From contig NZ_JANKAS010000001.1 of assembly GCF_024622505.1 (NCBI RefSeq), forward strand, positions 372,001-436,000: DNA of 64,000 nt, written 5' to 3'. The translations under genes and the position numbers were made by a program. Below, one piece after another: positions 1 to 8,739 of the stretch. How positions within the stretch are numbered: position 1 is the stretch's first letter; each line of letters starts with the position of its first letter. The DNA comes from Irregularibacter muris. Lineage in GTDB: Bacteria; Bacillota; Clostridia; Eubacteriales; Garciellaceae. The notes below the pieces were generated by a model. It had not been told where the DNA came from. It was given only the letters and a program-made list of their open reading frames with translations, and did no database searches.

Positions 1-924
1 TATGGATTAAAGGATTTAACGAAAGTATTTCAGACAGTCAAGGAAATCACTTTTGATGATCATTCTAAGATTGTCTTCATGAGTGATTGTCATCGGGGGG
101 ATGGGAGTTGGGGAGATAATTTTTCTAAGAATCAAAATTTTTTCTTTGCTGCCTTGACCCATTATTACAATGAAGGTTATACCTATATAGAAATTGGTGA
201 TGGAGATGAACTTTGGGAGAATAAAAGATTTTCCGATATTCTAGAAATGCACAAGGATGCCTTTTGGATTTTATCTAAATTTTATCAGAAAGGTAGATTG
301 TATTTTATTTATGGAAATCACGATATCGTCAAAAAAGATGAAAAATTTGTGAAGAAAAACTTATCTAAATACTTTGATGAAAGAAAAAACAAAGTTGCTG
401 TTTTGTTTGATAATATAGAGATTCATGAAGGATTGGTTTTAAGACATAAAAAAACCAATAATAAGATTTTCTTAGTCCATGGGCATCAAGTGGATTTTCT
501 AAACAGTAAGTTGTGGAGAGCAAGTAGGTTTTTGGTGAGATATTTGTGGAGACCCTTGGAGACCTATGGAATAAAAAATCCAGCAAGTCCAGCAAAAAAC
601 TATGAGAAAAGGGGAAGCATAGATAAGGCTCTTATGGAATGGGTCAAGAGGGAAAGGCATATGCTTATCGCAGGTCATACCCATAAACCTATATTTCCTG
701 AAGTGGGTCAGTTGCCTTATTTTAATGATGGAAGTTGCGTACACCCCCGGTGTATAACCGCTATAGAGATTGAACGAGGATATATAAAACTTGTAAAATG
801 GTCTATGAAAACAAGGGAAGATGGAAGCTTATTCATTGGGAGAGAGATTTTAGCAGGACCTGAAAAAGTCAATGATTATTTTTCCTCTAAAGAAACTGCT
901 CAAGAGGATTTGGCCCTTATATAG
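1..924 (+). CDS. Metallophosphoesterase, 5' truncated by window edge
   Basis: The frame is open from base 1. The first metal-binding motif (MSDCHRGD) is preceded by in-frame residues ending KIVF, so the ATG at 79 is internal and the true start lies outside the window. Visible calcineurin-like motifs, in order, are DxH near the start, GDxxE (GDGDELWE), GNHD, HGHQVD and GHTHKP, which together bind a di-metal centre. The overall pattern resembles the UDP-2,3-diacylglucosamine hydrolase branch, but a Gram-positive anaerobe would not be expected to make lipid A, so the substrate is unknown. It converges on the DNA polymerase IV gene 13 bp away. Its last codons form an inverted repeat with that gene's tail. 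Confidence 0.85.
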   Translation, partial: YGLKDLTKVFQTVKEITFDDHSKIVFMSDCHRGDGSWGDNFSKNQNFFFAALTHYYNEGYTYIEIGDGDELWENKRFSDILEMHKDAFWILSKFYQKGRLYFIYGNHDIVKKDEKFVKKNLSKYFDERKNKVAVLFDNIEIHEGLVLRHKKTNNKIFLVHGHQVDFLNSKLWRASRFLVRYLWRPLETYGIKNPASPAKNYEKRGSIDKALMEWVKRERHMLIAGHTHKPIFPEVGQLPYFNDGSCVHPRCITAIEIERGYIKLVKWSMKTREDGSLFIGREILAGPEKVNDYFSSKETAQEDLALI

Positions 925-960
925 GCCAATAAAACTTTTATTCCTCTTGGGCAGTTTCTT
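890..960. repeat. Inverted repeat joining two convergent gene ends
   Basis: Bases 890-908 and 942-960 are complementary over 19 bp with one mismatch. Between them lies a smaller hairpin (TTGGCC/GGCCAA) around 910-931. The outer arms are inside the coding ends of the two convergent genes, so both proteins finish with the same ETAQE peptide. The structure could act as a bidirectional terminator. Confidence 0.6.
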
Positions 961-2143
961 GGGTAGTTTTTGAATTTTTCATTAAAGTGGCTCTGCTGAT
1001 AATATTCGAACCATATTTATTCCTTAGAGTATCCATGACTTGATCAATTTTTTCATGCTTATTCTCTTGAACTCTTTGAAAAAAACACAGCTGTTGGGAG
1101 ATAGGATCCTCATCAAAGGATTTCAGGGTGATGCCAATCAAACGCACAGCTTTAGAAGGATGAATATTCTTTTTCAGTAAGGCAAAGCCTGCATTATAGA
1201 TGTCCTTTGTATAACAAGTAGGGGCTACAGTAACTTGGCGGGTGATGGTTTTAAAGTCTGAATACTTTATGACAATCTGTACACTATGACCTTTTTTATT
1301 ATATTTTCTAGCTGTCCTACCGATATCTTCCGAAAGTGCCATAAGAATATGCTTTAGACTTTCTAAATGGGTAATATCCTCGGGCAAAGTCATTGAGCGA
1401 CCTATGGACTTTATATCTTCTATGGAATTTATCTTAACGGGTGAAAAATCCAATCCCTTAGCATACTGTTGTAGCTGGACACCAATTTTTCCAAGGGATT
1501 TATAGATATAATTGGGATCTGATTTTGCCAATTCTCCTATGGTCTTTATCCCCATGTGATAAAAATTCTCGGCGGTCTTTTCTCCTATTCCGTACATGGA
1601 TCTTAGGGGAAGAGGCCACAGTTTTTTTTGTACATCCTTTTGCCAAAGTTCTGTGATGCCTAAGGGTTTTTTTATGTCAGCAGCCACCTTAGAAAGAAAC
1701 TTATTTTCGGATATTCCTATAGAACACCAAAGACCAAGGTTTACCCGGATATCTTCCATAATCTTTTTTGCCGCCTCTAAAGGAGGACCAAATAATCCCC
1801 CTGTACCTGTCATATCTAGCCAGGCCTCATCAATACTATTTTTCTCTACAAGGGGACTATAATTAGACAGTAAGGCCATTAGATCATTGGACCTTTCTTG
1901 GTAAAATTCATGATCAGGGGGTACCAAAAGCATGTGAGGACATAGTTTTAAAGCCTTATGTAATACCATAGCAGTTTTTACTCCGAATTTTCTCGCCTCA
2001 TAGTTAGCAGCCAAAATAATGCCAGTACGCTTTTGGGGACTACCTGCCACAGCAGCGGGTCTCCCTTGGAGTTTTGGATTTCTAGTCATTTCACAGCTTA
2101 TAAAGAAGGCATTCATATCCACAAGAAATACCACTTTCTGCAT
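938..2143 (-). CDS. dinB: DNA polymerase IV (Y-family translesion polymerase)
   Basis: This is a 401-residue Y-family polymerase that copies past DNA lesions. Catalytic carboxylates are visible as D9 in FLVDMNAFF and D105/E106 in SIDEAW. The AFF segment holds the steric-gate aromatic residue. Palm, fingers and thumb occupy about the first 240 residues, with a helix-hairpin-helix around GIGEKTAENF, and the little-finger domain follows. The start has GGAAGG about 12 bases upstream. The N-terminus reads DMNAFFISCE rather than the usual DMDAFFASVE, so a paralogous Y-family subgroup such as UvrX/YqjW remains possible. No LexA box was recognised upstream. Confidence 0.9.
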   Translation of the reverse strand: MQKVVFLVDMNAFFISCEMTRNPKLQGRPAAVAGSPQKRTGIILAANYEARKFGVKTAMVLHKALKLCPHMLLVPPDHEFYQERSNDLMALLSNYSPLVEKNSIDEAWLDMTGTGGLFGPPLEAAKKIMEDIRVNLGLWCSIGISENKFLSKVAADIKKPLGITELWQKDVQKKLWPLPLRSMYGIGEKTAENFYHMGIKTIGELAKSDPNYIYKSLGKIGVQLQQYAKGLDFSPVKINSIEDIKSIGRSMTLPEDITHLESLKHILMALSEDIGRTARKYNKKGHSVQIVIKYSDFKTITRQVTVAPTCYTKDIYNAGFALLKKNIHPSKAVRLIGITLKSFDEDPISQQLCFFQRVQENKHEKIDQVMDTLRNKYGSNIISRATLMKNSKTTQETAQEE

Positions 2144-2299
2144 AACAAATCTTCCCTTCCTTTTGCTTTGATTATATTATATCATAGTCTAATAGGGGAA
2201 TGGATAAAGAAAGCATGGAGGGAAAAGCTAGGATTTATAAGCTTATTCATCAGATAAGGAAAATCCAACAAAAATTTAAGTGCCTAAGGAGGTAAGAAA

Positions 2300-3376
2300 A
2301 TGAAGACTTTAAGATTAGAAAAAGTATTAAAATCTATGGAAGAATCTAAACTAAGTCAAATACTAGTCACAGATCCTGTTTCAATATTTTATTTGACTGG
2401 AAAGTGGATTCACCCTGGAGAAAGAATGTTAGTATTATATATAAATATCCAGGGGAATCACAAATTATTTATCAATGAGCTTTTTCCTGTGGAAGAAGAG
2501 CTGGGAGCTGAAAAAATTTGGTTTAATGATACAGACAATCCCATAGACATTCTTATCAATTACTTGGACAAAGATCATGCTCTAGGAATAGATAAAAACT
2601 GGCCAGCACATTTTTTAATATCTCTTATGGATAAAAAGGTTATCCCACAATTTATTAATGGATCTTTTATTGTAGATGATTTAAGAATGATGAAGGATCA
2701 AGAAGAGATTGAATTAATGAAAGAAGCCTCTAGATTAAATGATGAGGCCATGGGAAAATTAATTAATGAAATTTCTAATGCTCATAGTGAATTGGATATG
2801 ATCGCAAGATTAGATAAAATTTATAAAAACATAGGGGCCGATGGATTTTCCTTTACGCCCATTATTGGTTACGGTGCCAATGCTGCTGACCCACACCATA
2901 ACTCAGATCACACAAAATTAAAAAGAGGAGATAGTATAGTACTGGATATTGGTTGTCTTAAAAATAGCTATTGCTCTGATATGACGAGAACAGTATTTTA
3001 TAAGGAAGTGTCACCCAAGGCCAAAGAAGTATATCAGGTTGTTTTAGAGGCCAATAAAAGAGGTATAGAGACAGTAAAACCTGGGGCAAAATTTTGTGAT
3101 ATTGATAGAGCAACAAGAAATTATATTGAAGAGGCTGGCTATGGAAAGTATTTTACCCATAGGACGGGACATTCTATAGGGATTGAGGTCCATGATAAAG
3201 GAGATGTTTCATCAACCAATACTGAAGTGTTGAAACCAGGGATGATATTCTCTATAGAGCCCGGCATCTATATTCCGGGAGAAGTGGGTGTAAGAATAGA
3301 AGATCTTGTCTTGGTAACGGAAGATGGATATGAGGTTTTAAATCATTTTAATAAGGAATTACAAGTTATCGAATAA
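2300..3376 (+). CDS. M24 family metallopeptidase (Xaa-Pro aminopeptidase type)
   Basis: The 358-residue protein has an N-terminal creatinase-like domain (about 1-125) and a C-terminal pita-bread catalytic domain. All five metal ligands of the family can be placed: Asp in LDIG, Asp in SDMTRT, His in RTGHSIG, Glu in SIEPGIY and Glu in VRIEDLV. The family removes N-terminal residues preceding proline from peptides in the cytoplasm. Start choice is clear, with TAAGGAGG seven bases before the ATG. It is a single-gene unit ended by a strong hairpin shared with the convergent PBP gene. Confidence 0.9.
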   Translation: MKTLRLEKVLKSMEESKLSQILVTDPVSIFYLTGKWIHPGERMLVLYINIQGNHKLFINELFPVEEELGAEKIWFNDTDNPIDILINYLDKDHALGIDKNWPAHFLISLMDKKVIPQFINGSFIVDDLRMMKDQEEIELMKEASRLNDEAMGKLINEISNAHSELDMIARLDKIYKNIGADGFSFTPIIGYGANAADPHHNSDHTKLKRGDSIVLDIGCLKNSYCSDMTRTVFYKEVSPKAKEVYQVVLEANKRGIETVKPGAKFCDIDRATRNYIEEAGYGKYFTHRTGHSIGIEVHDKGDVSSTNTEVLKPGMIFSIEPGIYIPGEVGVRIEDLVLVTEDGYEVLNHFNKELQVIE

Positions 3377-3378
3377 TA

Positions 3379-3429
3379 AAAAAACCTATTTTAGTCATTG
3401 TCCAGAGAAAAGACTAAAATAGGTTTTTT
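3379..3429. terminator. Bidirectional terminator between M24 peptidase and PBP
   Basis: Perfect 18-bp arms (3379-3396 and 3412-3429) enclose a 15-base loop. An A-run on the left and a T-run on the right allow function in both directions between these convergent genes. Confidence 0.85.
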
Positions 3430-3479
3430 ATTGGGAAATATGAAGAGATATTACTAGCTTTAGATTGAGTTTCAGTTTT

Positions 3480-5906
3480 TTATTCTAGTTTTTTGTTTTC
3501 ACTATTGCTATTTTGAGAGGATTCTTTTTTATTCTCCTCTTTAGGAGGAGAAGGTTTTTCTTCTGGCTTCTCCTCATTTTTTGGTGGGTCTTCTTCAGGA
3601 GTCTCCTCCTTGGGCTTTTCTGGTTTTGTTGGAGGAGTCTCCGGAGGATTTTCCTTTTCTCCGGGAGGCTTCTCTTTGGGGTCTTTCTGGGCTGGTGGCT
3701 TCTCCTTTTGAGGGTCTTGTTCTGAAGAAGGCTCATCTATTTTTTCATCCTCTTTTTCATCTTCAGAAGTATCTGGAGACTTAGGGGGAGCTGTATATTT
3801 GGGAACAGTTCCCTGTATGAAGAGTTCCCCATAGGGCGCATTGGCTGTCACAATCCCCCTTGGCATAGAGGGAAACTCTCTTGCAGGTAGGCCCTTGTGA
3901 ATAGCGGTCATTACCTTTTCCCACATGGAGGCAGGCCCAGGTTTAGAACCTCCATATATGCCAATATTTAAATAATAAGTTCTTCCATTGGCTACAACGT
4001 GGTTTTCATCATACCCATACCAAACTGCTGCTGAGTAATAGGGGGTATAGCCTACAAACCATGCATGCATATTTTCATTTGTAGTTCCTGTTTTTCCTGC
4101 GATATTTACTCCAGGGACAGATAAATTAGTGGTTCCTCCCTTGGGCACATCCTTTAAGACATCTGTCATTAAGTAAGCAGTTTGGGGAGAGATAACATCT
4201 ATTTCCTCACTCTCATGCTCTAAAACAATCTTCCCTGTGGAATCTACTACCTTAGTATAAAAGGTAGGAGAGACCCTTTTGCCTTGATTAGGGAAGGTGG
4301 AAAATGCACTAGCCATAGCTAAAGGGGTTTGACCATGAGTATACCCTCCTAGGGATAGAGCAGCAGGTACCATATCATTATGACTTCCTTCCTTTACGAT
4401 GGATAAGCCAAATTTCTCCCCATACTTTACAGAATTTTCTAGTCCTACATCTTGCCAAGCTTGCACGGCTACGGTATTTATAGACTTATATAGAGCATTT
4501 CGTACTGTGGTTATTCCTGAATACCCACCTCCGGCATTTCTAGGTTTATAGCCTTTAACATTGATGGGAGCATCATTGTAGGTATTGGCTAGGGTCAAGG
4601 TTTTTTCCTCAAGTCCTGGGGCATATACAGTAAGAGGCTTTGTGGCAGAACCAGGTTGAAAGGATCGTAAAGCCCTATTCATAGAGAGATTACTTTGTTT
4701 ATGTCTACCACCCACAATTCCCTTCACTTTCCCCGTAGAATTTTCAATAATCACCATGGCTCCCTCAGGGGTATAGTTTACTTCTCTGCCCAATTCCTTA
4801 GATTTTTCCTGGGAAGCTTTTTGAGCCCTAGAGGATTGTTTGGGAAATAGGCTATCGTTTTTGAAGTTCTCTTCTAAGATGGATTGAATATTACTGTCTA
4901 TAGTAGAGGCGATAGTCAGACCTCCATTTAACAGATAATCAGCTGCCTTCTCCTTGGCCTCCTCCTCGGGTATGCCAGAATAGTACTCCTCTATAAGGTC
5001 CTTTAGAACTTGTTCATATACTGCGTCAGTAAAGTAGGAGTACAAGGGGGGCTCTAAGGGAGTGGTCAGACCAAAATCATTATTTTTAATCTGAGCTTTA
5101 GCTTCTTGATATTGTTTTTCATTAATGAAGCCCAATTCATTCATTTTGCTAAGTACTGTTAATGCTCGTTTCTCATTATTGAGGGAATGCACAACTTTTC
5201 CCTCATTATCCACGGCTATAGCAAAACTTTCATCTTCCTTTTTTTCTATAATATAAGGTTTATAGGTGGTAGGAGCCTTTGGAATAGCTGCTAATATAGC
5301 TGCCTGAGCTATAGAAAGTTCATCCACACCTTTTCTAAAATATGTCTTTGAAGCTGCTTGTATACCATGGGCATAGGCAAAATTAATTTTATTTAAATAG
5401 GCTTCCAAAATTTTATCCTTATCCATGGTTTTTTCTAATTGAATAGCAAGATAGGCTTCTTTAATCTTTCGACTAAGTTCTTTTTTAGGGCTCAAATGAG
5501 TTAGCTTTATTAATTGCTGGGTAATGGTACTACCACCAGCACTGGTTAGATTTCCTGATTTCAAACCATGAAGAGCAGCTCTGCTAATTCCCTTTATATC
5601 TACGCCTGAATGCTCATAGAATCTTTCATCTTCAATAGCAATAAAGGCATTGAGGACGTGTTTCGGGATTTCTTCTACGGTGACAATTTCTCTTTTTTCC
5701 TTTCCCTGTAGTTCTTCGTAGAACTGACCCTTTTCGTCTAAGATAACAGAAGGTTGTGCGTACAAGAAATTATTCATATCTAGGGGAGGAGCTTCTTTTA
5801 CATAGGTATAAGTTAGTCCCATAGTGGTTCCTGATAGGACAAAGGCAATAAACAAAATAGCGATTAATATGTATTTTAAAGATTTTGTGATGCTGTTTTT
5901 TTTCAT
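3480..5906 (-). CDS. Class A penicillin-binding protein (PBP1A type)
   Basis: This is a bifunctional cell-wall synthase of about 808 residues. An N-terminal membrane anchor (about residues 8-30) is followed by a GT51 transglycosylase domain (EDERFYEHSGVD, GGSTITQQLIK) and then a transpeptidase domain with SATK as SxxK, SIN as SxN and KTGTT as KTG. It polymerises and cross-links peptidoglycan outside the membrane. An upstream TTG at 5912 gives two more residues but sits almost on the ribosome site. The ATG at 5906 has GGAGGAG at good spacing and is preferred. The last ~115 residues are a low-complexity Pro/Glu/Lys tail, probably a flexible wall-spanning extension. Confidence 0.93.
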   Translation of the reverse strand: MKKNSITKSLKYILIAILFIAFVLSGTTMGLTYTYVKEAPPLDMNNFLYAQPSVILDEKGQFYEELQGKEKREIVTVEEIPKHVLNAFIAIEDERFYEHSGVDIKGISRAALHGLKSGNLTSAGGSTITQQLIKLTHLSPKKELSRKIKEAYLAIQLEKTMDKDKILEAYLNKINFAYAHGIQAASKTYFRKGVDELSIAQAAILAAIPKAPTTYKPYIIEKKEDESFAIAVDNEGKVVHSLNNEKRALTVLSKMNELGFINEKQYQEAKAQIKNNDFGLTTPLEPPLYSYFTDAVYEQVLKDLIEEYYSGIPEEEAKEKAADYLLNGGLTIASTIDSNIQSILEENFKNDSLFPKQSSRAQKASQEKSKELGREVNYTPEGAMVIIENSTGKVKGIVGGRHKQSNLSMNRALRSFQPGSATKPLTVYAPGLEEKTLTLANTYNDAPINVKGYKPRNAGGGYSGITTVRNALYKSINTVAVQAWQDVGLENSVKYGEKFGLSIVKEGSHNDMVPAALSLGGYTHGQTPLAMASAFSTFPNQGKRVSPTFYTKVVDSTGKIVLEHESEEIDVISPQTAYLMTDVLKDVPKGGTTNLSVPGVNIAGKTGTTNENMHAWFVGYTPYYSAAVWYGYDENHVVANGRTYYLNIGIYGGSKPGPASMWEKVMTAIHKGLPAREFPSMPRGIVTANAPYGELFIQGTVPKYTAPPKSPDTSEDEKEDEKIDEPSSEQDPQKEKPPAQKDPKEKPPGEKENPPETPPTKPEKPKEETPEEDPPKNEEKPEEKPSPPKEENKKESSQNSNSENKKLE

Positions 5907-6355
5907 GGTCAAATCTCCTCCAATTATTTATTTCTTAATATAATATGCCCCTAGGGGATGTATAAAAACTAAAATGTTATGAAATATACTTTTAAAAAAG
6001 TACGCTAAAAACAAAGGATTAATTAAATAAAGGATACCTTAAGGTTATGTCGAATCAATATATACTATGTATAGATATTGTTTTATTGTCTTCATTAATA
6101 TTTACCCAACCAATATATATATAATATTACAAGTGAGAAATATGAATAATATTATGAAAAAAGCAAAAGAAGTTTTAAACTATCATCATGTATTATATGC
6201 AGGTAAGCATTATATTAGTATACCAGAAACAGAGAGCAATTTAAGGAATGTTTTAATCCTGTTAGAGAGGAATGAATATATAGTGATTTGTATGATAAAA
6301 TGGGTATATAGTTATATAAAAATGATAACAACAATAAAAGTAAGTGAGGAAATTC
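5907..6355. other. AT-rich intergenic region upstream of divergent PBP and YihY genes
   Basis: These 450 bases separate divergent genes and must carry both promoters. They contain a 10-bp palindrome (CCCCTAGGGG near 5948) and many TATA-like stretches. A rightward open frame from 6142 to 6387 lacks a convincing ribosome site and overlaps the next gene, so it is not called. Confidence 0.5.
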
Positions 6356-7213
6356 ATGGGATATCATTTCGTCAAAATCAGCGATAAGGAATTTGTAAAA
6401 TATCTTTATAAAAAACTTAAAGAAGACGAGGTAACAGGACTTTCCGCCCAAATAGCCTATTTTCTTTTACTATCTATTATTCCTTTTTTAATCTTTGGAA
6501 TCACACTTTTGGCTTACTTGCCAATTTCAACCCATTATGTAATTGATCTATTTAAGAATATTGCTCCTATTGAAATGTTTGAATTGGTGCAAAATGCCAT
6601 CACTTCTGTATTAGACACCAAAAGAGGAGATATACTATCCATGAGCATATTGATGACTCTATGGACTGCTTCTAACGGGATTAATGCCATCATAAAAGCC
6701 TTGAATAAGGCTTATAATGCAGTGGAAAATAGGGGATTTATTTTAAACCGACTTATCTCTGTGCTCTTGGTATTGGGATTGGTATCTGCTGTCGGTATTG
6801 CCCTAATATTATCCGTCTTTGGAAATTTAATAGGAAAATATTTATTTAGTTACCTGGGAGTACCCCATTCTTTTCTGATTTTCTGGAATATTGCTAGAAT
6901 ATTAGGAAGCTTTGCTTTGTTAGTACTGATATTTGCTTTATTATACTTTATTGCTCCCAACAAGAAATTAAAATGGAAGGAAATCTTTGCAGGATCCATA
7001 TTTGCTGCCATAGGTTGGGTACTGGTATCTTTAGTATTTTCATTTTATGTAAATAATTTTGGAAATTATTCCGCCACCTATGGAAGTTTGGGAGGAGTGA
7101 TCATATTAATGCTTTGGCTATATCTCTCGGGAATGATTCTGATTATTGGTGGAGAGATAAATGCTACAGCTGAATATTTTAGGCAAGAAGGGCTTAAAAG
7201 GGAGACGGCATGA
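6356..7213 (+). CDS. YihY/BrkB family inner-membrane protein
   Basis: This polytopic membrane protein of about 285 residues shows the family pattern: an N-terminal amphipathic start, the GLSAQIAYFLLLSIIPFL segment, LWTASNGINAIIKALNKAYN, and about six hydrophobic spans ending in GGEINA. The family was once called ribonuclease BN but is now regarded as a membrane protein of uncertain role. The ATG at 6356 is chosen over an upstream GTG at 6344 because GAGG lies seven bases before it. It stands alone, with no operon partner. Confidence 0.88.
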   Translation: MGYHFVKISDKEFVKYLYKKLKEDEVTGLSAQIAYFLLLSIIPFLIFGITLLAYLPISTHYVIDLFKNIAPIEMFELVQNAITSVLDTKRGDILSMSILMTLWTASNGINAIIKALNKAYNAVENRGFILNRLISVLLVLGLVSAVGIALILSVFGNLIGKYLFSYLGVPHSFLIFWNIARILGSFALLVLIFALLYFIAPNKKLKWKEIFAGSIFAAIGWVLVSLVFSFYVNNFGNYSATYGSLGGVIILMLWLYLSGMILIIGGEINATAEYFRQEGLKRETA

Positions 7214-7247
7214 GAGCTTGGTCTCTACTTATGAAGTATATGTTTAT

Positions 7248-7307
7248 TCTATGAATATAATTTATCTATAAATAAGTACAATATTCATAGATGATATTTT
7301 GTATAAT
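7248..7307 (+). promoter_or_regulatory. Inverted repeat and -10 element upstream of the molybdenum hydroxylase operon
   Basis: Perfect 11-bp arms TCTATGAATAT (7248-7258) and ATATTCATAGA (7281-7291) are separated by 22 bases. A TATAAT follows at 7302-7307, about 100 bases before the first gene. The right arm lies where a repressor or activator could affect polymerase. No good -35 hexamer is visible, consistent with an activated promoter, which is inference. Confidence 0.5.
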
Positions 7308-7405
7308 GATCACAAAGGTGACGGAAGTAATTTGTCGAAATTTTAACTGTAGAGAAAAAAATTAAAAACTAATAAAAACTATGTAAAGAGTTGAGGAGGT
7401 AAAAC

Positions 7406-8248
7406 ATGAAATCGTTTAATTATGTTAAGGCCACAACACTGGAAGAAGCTAGTAATATCCTCATTGAAAATGGAGCGAAAGCGACAATCTTAAATGGTGG
7501 AACAGACCTTCTTGTAAGATTAAGAGAGAACTTAATTCAACCAGAGGCAATTGTGGATATTAAAGGTATTCCAGAATTAAAAGACACTTATTATGATGAA
7601 AACACAGGGCTCACTATTGGTGCTATGACCACCATGAATGGATTGGGAGAGATAAAAGAAATACAAGAAAACTATGCATTCTTAGCAGATGCAGCCCATA
7701 CAGTAGGTTCTCTTCAAATTAGAAATAGAGCAACCCTTACAGGAAACATTTGTAATGCTTCACCTTTAGCAGATACCGCTACTTCTCTATTGGTTCTAGA
7801 GGCAAAAGTAAATACTTATCATGCTAAAAATGGTAGAAGATCTATTGCTATTCATGAATTTTTTACGGGCCCAAGAACCAACACTTTGGAAATGGGTGAA
7901 ATCGTTACATCTATCACTATTCCTCCTACCAAAGGAAAAGGGATCTATATTAAGAATGCCCGAAGAGAAGAAGTTGATTTAAGTACAGTAGGAGTAGCTG
8001 TTTTCAAAGAAGACAATGGTCAATTTAGAATAGCCTTAGGGGCGGTTGCTGCTACACCTATTCGAGCGTATAAAGCAGAAGAGATTATTAGCAATCAAGA
8101 AGTAACAGAGGATAGGATAGAACAAGCTGCCAAGGTAGCAAGAGAGACGGCTACACCTATTACAGATATTCGTGCATCTAAAGAATATCGTTCTGAAATG
8201 GTAGAAGTAATGACTAGAAGAGCGATAAAAAAATTAATTGAAGCTTAG
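7406..8248 (+). CDS. xdhB: Molybdenum hydroxylase FAD-binding subunit (xanthine dehydrogenase type)
   Basis: This 280-residue subunit carries FAD between the iron-sulfur and outer electron acceptor sites of a heterotrimeric molybdenum hydroxylase. The FAD-binding signatures LNGGTDLLVR (about 30-39) and RNRATLTGNICNASPLADT are clear, followed by the CO-dehydrogenase flavoprotein C-terminal domain. GAGGAGG precedes the ATG. It is the first gene of a tight FAD-FeS-Mo operon, with only 11 bases to the next gene. Substrate specificity (xanthine, other purines, nicotinate and similar) cannot be settled from this subunit. Confidence 0.9.
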   Translation: MKSFNYVKATTLEEASNILIENGAKATILNGGTDLLVRLRENLIQPEAIVDIKGIPELKDTYYDENTGLTIGAMTTMNGLGEIKEIQENYAFLADAAHTVGSLQIRNRATLTGNICNASPLADTATSLLVLEAKVNTYHAKNGRRSIAIHEFFTGPRTNTLEMGEIVTSITIPPTKGKGIYIKNARREEVDLSTVGVAVFKEDNGQFRIALGAVAATPIRAYKAEEIISNQEVTEDRIEQAAKVARETATPITDIRASKEYRSEMVEVMTRRAIKKLIEA

Positions 8249-8259
8249 GAGGGAAAGAA

Positions 8260-8739
8260 ATGTTTGAAATTACCTTTACAATAAACGGTGAAAAACTGAC
8301 TAAGCAAGTTGAGCCTAATAAGACCTTGCTAAAATATATAAGAGAAGATTTAGATTTAACGGGTACAAAGGAAGGTTGTGGAGCAGGAGAATGTGGAGCT
8401 TGTACCATTCTTGTAGATGGAAAAGCTACTAATGCCTGTTTAATGCTAGCCGTAGAAGCGGATGGCAAAGAAATTACTACCATAGAAGGGGTATCAGATG
8501 GATATAATTTAGATCCACTACAAGATGCTTTTATTGAACATGCAGCTCTACAATGCGGATTTTGTACTCCTGGTATGATTTTATCTGCTAAAGCTTTATT
8601 GAAAAACAATCCTCATCCTACGAGAGAAGAGGTAAAAAGAGCCATCAGTGGTAACCTTTGTCGTTGTACAGGCTATAAAAAGATAATAGATGCTATTATG
8701 GATGTAGCTGAAAATAATAAGGAACAGGGGGAAGCGTAA
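8260..8739 (+). CDS. xdhC: Molybdenum hydroxylase [2Fe-2S] subunit
   Basis: At 159 residues, this has the normal length for the small subunit. The plant-ferredoxin-type cluster ligands are C40, C45, C48 and C60, and the second, all-helical cluster uses C99, C102, C134 and C136 (QCGFC and CRC motifs). It relays electrons from the molybdenum site to the flavin subunit. The coding region ends directly against the next start (TAA then ATG), indicating translational coupling. Confidence 0.95.
   Translation: MFEITFTINGEKLTKQVEPNKTLLKYIREDLDLTGTKEGCGAGECGACTILVDGKATNACLMLAVEADGKEITTIEGVSDGYNLDPLQDAFIEHAALQCGFCTPGMILSAKALLKNNPHPTREEVKRAISGNLCRCTGYKKIIDAIMDVAENNKEQGEA

Noticed and set aside
3485..3784. 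Several open frames on both strands over the PBP tail
   Set aside because: They arise from the low-complexity Pro/Glu/Lys codons and have no family features.
6067..6387. Rightward open frame (about 106 codons, or 81 from the ATG at 6142)
   Set aside because: No convincing ribosome site, no recognised family, and it overlaps the start of the YihY gene in another frame.
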